A DNA stretch of 7,578 bases from Pseudorhodobacter sp. Its GTDB lineage: Bacteria; Pseudomonadota; Alphaproteobacteria; Rhodobacterales; Rhodobacteraceae. Positions 6,756 to 7,578 of this stretch are shown here, piece by piece; the stretch's first letter is position 1, and each line of letters starts with the position of its first letter. Under the pieces are notes generated by a model. It was not told where the DNA came from. It worked only from the letters and a program-made list of their open reading frames with translations, and searched no databases. Position numbers and translations under genes: made by a program. The stretch lies in NCBI GenBank assembly GCA_014378345.1, contig JACMNW010000207.1:1-7578 (forward strand), written 5' to 3'.

Positions 6756-6814
6756 GGGTGGGCGGGGTTCACCCGGCCACTGCTGTCGGTTTGGCGGGGA
6801 GAACCCCACCCTAC
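6755..6814. repeat. Imperfect palindromic intergenic element
   Basis: The arms AGGGTGGGCGGGGTTC (6755-6770) and GAACCCCACCCTAC (6801-6814) pair with a 4-base bulge. The inner CCCGGCC (6772-6778) and GGCGGG (6793-6798) extend the stem around a loop of about 14 bases. The gene-free interval 6700-6824 holds this element and the toxin-antitoxin promoter. It could terminate readthrough from the cobS side, but there is no T-tract. It resembles REP/BIME-like repeats, whose copy number needs the whole genome. Confidence 0.5.
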
Positions 6815-6824
6815 TAACAAGTGG

Positions 6825-7243
6825 TCAAGGAATCATGTCTGGCCCGTAAGTCGTCAAGCAGTTCTGATAAAGCGTGATGAAGGTCTGCGCGTCCTTAGTC
6901 ATCAATCGATCATCGCTATGACCAACTTTCCCAGGACCAACCAGCCAAAGATCAACATACTCGATGGCACCCGGCGTAAGTTCGTCAACGAGCGGTGCCA
7001 CTTGCAGTTCTTCGGTTGGTGTCAGGGTGTAACTGAAACGCGTTATCGTCTTTCCGAGGGTGTAAGTCTTCCCGTCAGCCTTAATGACCGGAGTCCCCTC
7101 CATCGCATCAAAGCCACGTATTAAGGCCACATCGGCTGCAATAACCTGCCGACTTGGTTTGCGCCGGCAGCAAGAGGCAGTATCCACGACACAGCGCACA
7201 TCAGTCCTAGCAGAAATTTTGACGGGTGGTTCCGAAACCTCAC
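6825..7243 (-). pseudogene. Small secreted protein gene split by a frameshift
   Basis: A GTG start (7243-7241) overlaps the cobS stop as GTGA and opens a frame encoding a clear signal peptide: basic start RFRNHPSK, hydrophobic core FLLGLMCAVSWILPL, then A-A-G-A-N-Q. That frame stops at 7121-7123. The next frame carries the rest, from about ADVALIRGFDAMEG through ITRFSYTLTPTEELQV to TTYGPDMIP, ending in TGA at 6825-6827. In the second frame the upstream stretch has Arg/Cys-rich text and only a GTG (7199) as start, so it is unlikely to begin alone. Adding one base near 7125-7160 would join both into about 139 residues, a normal size for an exported protein. I do not recognise the family. The break may be a true mutation, a sequencing error or, less likely, programmed shifting. 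Confidence 0.6.
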
Positions 7244-7578
7244 TTCATCGCCATACTCGCCGCACTTTCCGGTAGTTCCTCGTTGAAGCACCGCTGATAA
7301 AACTCCGCCACTGTCTGCCGTTCCAGCTCGTCGCACTTATTCAGGAACGTCAGCCGGAACGCATAGCCCAGATTGCGGAAAATCTCGGCGTTTTGCGCCC
7401 AGGTGATCACCGTCCGGGGCGACATCACGGTTGACAGATCGCCGTTCATGAATGCCGTCCGCGTCAGATCTGCCACCGTCACCATCTGCGATATCTGCTT
7501 GCGGCCCTTTTCCGTATTGTAATGCGGGTTCTTGGCCAGCACGATCGCGGACTCTGCATCATGCGAAAGGTAGTTCAG
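7240..7578 (-). CDS. cobS: Cobaltochelatase ATPase subunit CobS, C-terminal part
   Basis: CobS is the AAA+ ATPase of the aerobic cobaltochelatase and forms a hexameric complex with CobT that drives cobalt insertion by CobN. The last 112 residues are in the window and the start lies beyond its right edge (family length about 330). The visible part begins LNYLSHDAESAIVLAKNP and includes V-A-D-L-T-R (residues about 34-39), the characteristic F-M-N-G-D-L-S-T-V-M-S-P-R-T-V-I-T-W-A stretch and T-F-L-N-K-C-D-E-L-E-R near the end. The sensor-type Arg and the TW motif are intact. The final codons M-A-M-K are followed by TGA, which overlaps the GTG of the secreted-protein gene. cobT is the expected partner but lies about 2 kb downstream, so the two are not in one simple operon here. 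Confidence 0.96.
   Translation of the reverse strand: MNYLSHDAESAIVLAKNPHYNTEKGRKQISQMVTVADLTRTAFMNGDLSTVMSPRTVITWAQNAEIFRNLGYAFRLTFLNKCDELERQTVAEFYQRCFNEELPESAASMAMK

Noticed and set aside
6776..6782. GCCACTG, resembling the B12-box core of cobalamin riboswitches, in a cob gene region
   Set aside because: It lies in the loop side of an imperfect palindrome on the plus strand, with no plus-strand gene directly downstream, and the other conserved riboswitch elements are not around it.
7214..7220. AAAATTT run as a programmed -1 frameshift site in the secreted-protein gene
   Set aside because: It is not in the X-XXY-YYZ phase, and shifting there would discard the hydrophobic core of the signal peptide.

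Overview
The window looks like chromosomal DNA from an alphaproteobacterium, most likely Rhodobacteraceae (Roseobacter/Rhodobacter type). The grounds are the aerobic cobaltochelatase subunits CobS and CobT, the sequence character of SufE and aminopeptidase P, and a moderately high G+C content. The family-level placement comes from protein resemblance judged by eye; no search was run.

Left part (1-1112): a small uncharacterised lipoprotein gene on the minus strand (89-547) diverges from sufE on the plus strand (687-1112). A 9-bp hairpin lies just past the lipoprotein stop, at the window edge. Centre (1109-5186, all minus strand): cobT, an aminopeptidase P gene and a DUF427 gene form one probable operon, transcribed right to left. 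cobT and the peptidase gene share a TGATG stop/start, and the DUF427 gene meets sufE tail to tail with a 4-base overlap.

Right part (5187-7578): a plus-strand NADPH-dependent FMN reductase gene (5372-5959) diverges from cobT and ends in a clear rho-independent terminator. It is followed by a minus-strand Phd/VapC-type toxin-antitoxin pair (6014-6699) with a recognisable autoregulated promoter, then an imperfect palindromic element. Next is a small secreted-protein gene that is split between two frames (6825-7243), and finally the 3' end of cobS at the window edge. cobS and cobT, which work in one complex and are often neighbours, are therefore about 2 kb apart, with accessory genes and one opposed gene between them.

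Functionally, CobS (AAA+ ATPase) and CobT (VWA/MIDAS subunit) form the chaperone part of the ATP-dependent cobaltochelatase that works with CobN to put cobalt into hydrogenobyrinic acid a,c-diamide. SufE relays sulfur for Fe-S cluster assembly. The other genes are general metabolism (peptidase, flavin reductase), a stability/stress module (toxin-antitoxin), or unknown. I see no rRNA, tRNA, CRISPR array, transposase or phage gene. I do not find strong evidence of a wholly new system. The most notable points are the interrupted cobS-cobT interval, the disrupted secreted-protein gene coupled to cobS, and the inverted GTAGGGTG palindromes on either side of the toxin-antitoxin pair.
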